A program made the position numbers and the translations under genes. 64,000 nucleotides of DNA from the NCBI RefSeq assembly GCF_029257255.1, contig NZ_JARICI010000003.1:1-64000 (forward strand), written 5' to 3'. How positions within the stretch are numbered: the first letter of the stretch is position 1; each line of letters begins with the position of its first letter. Positions 63,503 to 64,000 of the stretch are shown here, piece after piece. Source of the stretch: Sporosarcina sp. (GTDB taxonomy: Bacteria; Bacillota; Bacilli; Bacillales_A; Planococcaceae). Below the pieces are notes generated by a model that saw only the letters and a program-made list of their open reading frames with translations, did no database searches and had not been told where the DNA came from.

Positions 63503-64000
63503 GCAATGCCGATGGGCAGCTTCCCAACTATGATGGATGCAAATGCTTCTATTCCAATTCCATACGGCCTCCAAATGCAAGTCGCCATGCCCGGCGGAGT
63601 GCCTTATAATGTGATGAACGGTCCTGTCGTGAGAGATCAACTCATCTCCCAAGTGAAAATGAAGTTGGATGCTAAGGGTATAGATAATGCTAATAGGCTT
63701 ATTCCAGGTACACCTGGTGTTGTTACAGGAGGTGATTCTAATAAGTTAGGAAAAAATATGTTGGAAGATATGGGGCTTAAACGTTCTACAAAATGGAGTG
63801 GATATCAAGCACAACATATTATTCCTTCTGAAATGGCAAAAGACTCTGTTATACAAAAAGTTGGAATGAATTTTGATGACTCAACAAACGGAATTTTTCT
63901 AAGAGTGCTAGATAATGATATAAGTACCATGTCTAGGCATAGGAGGTATCATTCTGTTTATAATGAAGTAGTTGAAAGAGCATTAAACAGAATGGATATA
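63503..64000 (+). pseudogene. orphan AHH-like toxin cassette (partial)
   Basis: Open frame to the window edge. It starts with linker sequence copied from toxin 2 (MPMGSFPTMMDANASIPIP, then QMQVAMPGG and DQLISQVKMKL), but the 160 residues between these in toxin 2 are absent. Then comes a new C-terminus with SGYQAQHIIPSEM, NGIFLRVLDND and RRYHSVYNEVV, the AHH type of HNH/ENDO VII nuclease (first A-H here reads QH). No LXG domain or SD upstream. A spare nuclease tip with recombination homology. Confidence 0.7.
63506..63675 (+). repeat. linker repeat shared with LXG toxin 2
   Basis: 63506-63569 repeats 60679-60740 and 63567-63675 repeats about 61211-61320, both near-identical at the DNA level. 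The two parts, 470 bp apart in toxin 2, are joined here at the shared TACGG...C. Long identity like this would let the orphan tip recombine onto the LXG gene. Confidence 0.85.

Overview
The window is about 64 kb of a low-GC Gram-positive chromosome. A Bacillales member of the Planococcaceae/Sporosarcina type is most likely. The gene order tsaE-tsaB-rimI-tsaD / ydiF / rex / tatA-tatC / CPBP protease / groES-groEL matches the B. subtilis ydi-groESL region, start codons are often GTG or TTG, and the locus has a CIRCE operator, a YukE-type T7SS and an SLH-anchored protein. The genus is an inference.

Layout. (1) 1-12264 is conserved core. It holds the end of an rrn operon (23S 3' end, 5S, tRNA-Asp), the t6A tRNA-modification operon, a DnaA-box cluster between tsaD and the ABC-F gene, rex, tatAC, dacB, a CPBP protease and CIRCE-controlled groESL. 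(2) 12265-32522 is an accessory block inserted at the 3' end of groEL. The last 14 bp of groEL (GCGGCATGATGTAA) recur at 22080, 30257 and 32509 and cut the block into three segments. Segment 1 has a tyrosine recombinase, a helicase, a RelA/SpoT-domain protein, a resolvase, an HNH gene overlapping a partner gene, a HEPN-like protein and decayed Rep, integrase and HNH genes. Segment 2 has its own integrase, a zeta-like toxin pair, a truncated YgjP/integrase scar and a STAND NTPase of about 1,460 residues. Segment 3 has one intact gene, a SAP-domain nuclease with a FokI-like catalytic domain. I read this as stacked mobile elements carrying defence cargo. (3) 32523-47750 is mixed housekeeping and accessory sequence: an iron-dependent alcohol dehydrogenase, an ABC-2 exporter, a GDSL-hydrolase/SLH protein, two tandem MalT-like LuxR regulators, a quinone/electrophile-resistance cluster (dioxygenase, YceI, MarR, MhqD-like esterase) with MhqR-type operators, and a pdxA remnant. 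(4) 47751-64000 is a type VII secretion locus (esxA, yukD, essB, essC, esaA, essA), two small LXG-chaperone-type genes, two LXG toxins with immunity candidates, and a tail of orphan toxin cassettes (EndoU-like, HNH-like, AHH-like). The last cassette runs off the window.

How it works together. The best candidates for new biology are the serial groEL-3' att array with a different putative anti-phage module per segment, the FokI-like SAP nuclease that has no visible methyltransferase partner, the STAND NTPase that probably uses a CTG start, and the overlapping HNH/partner pair. All functions are inferred from sequence motifs read by eye; no database search was run.
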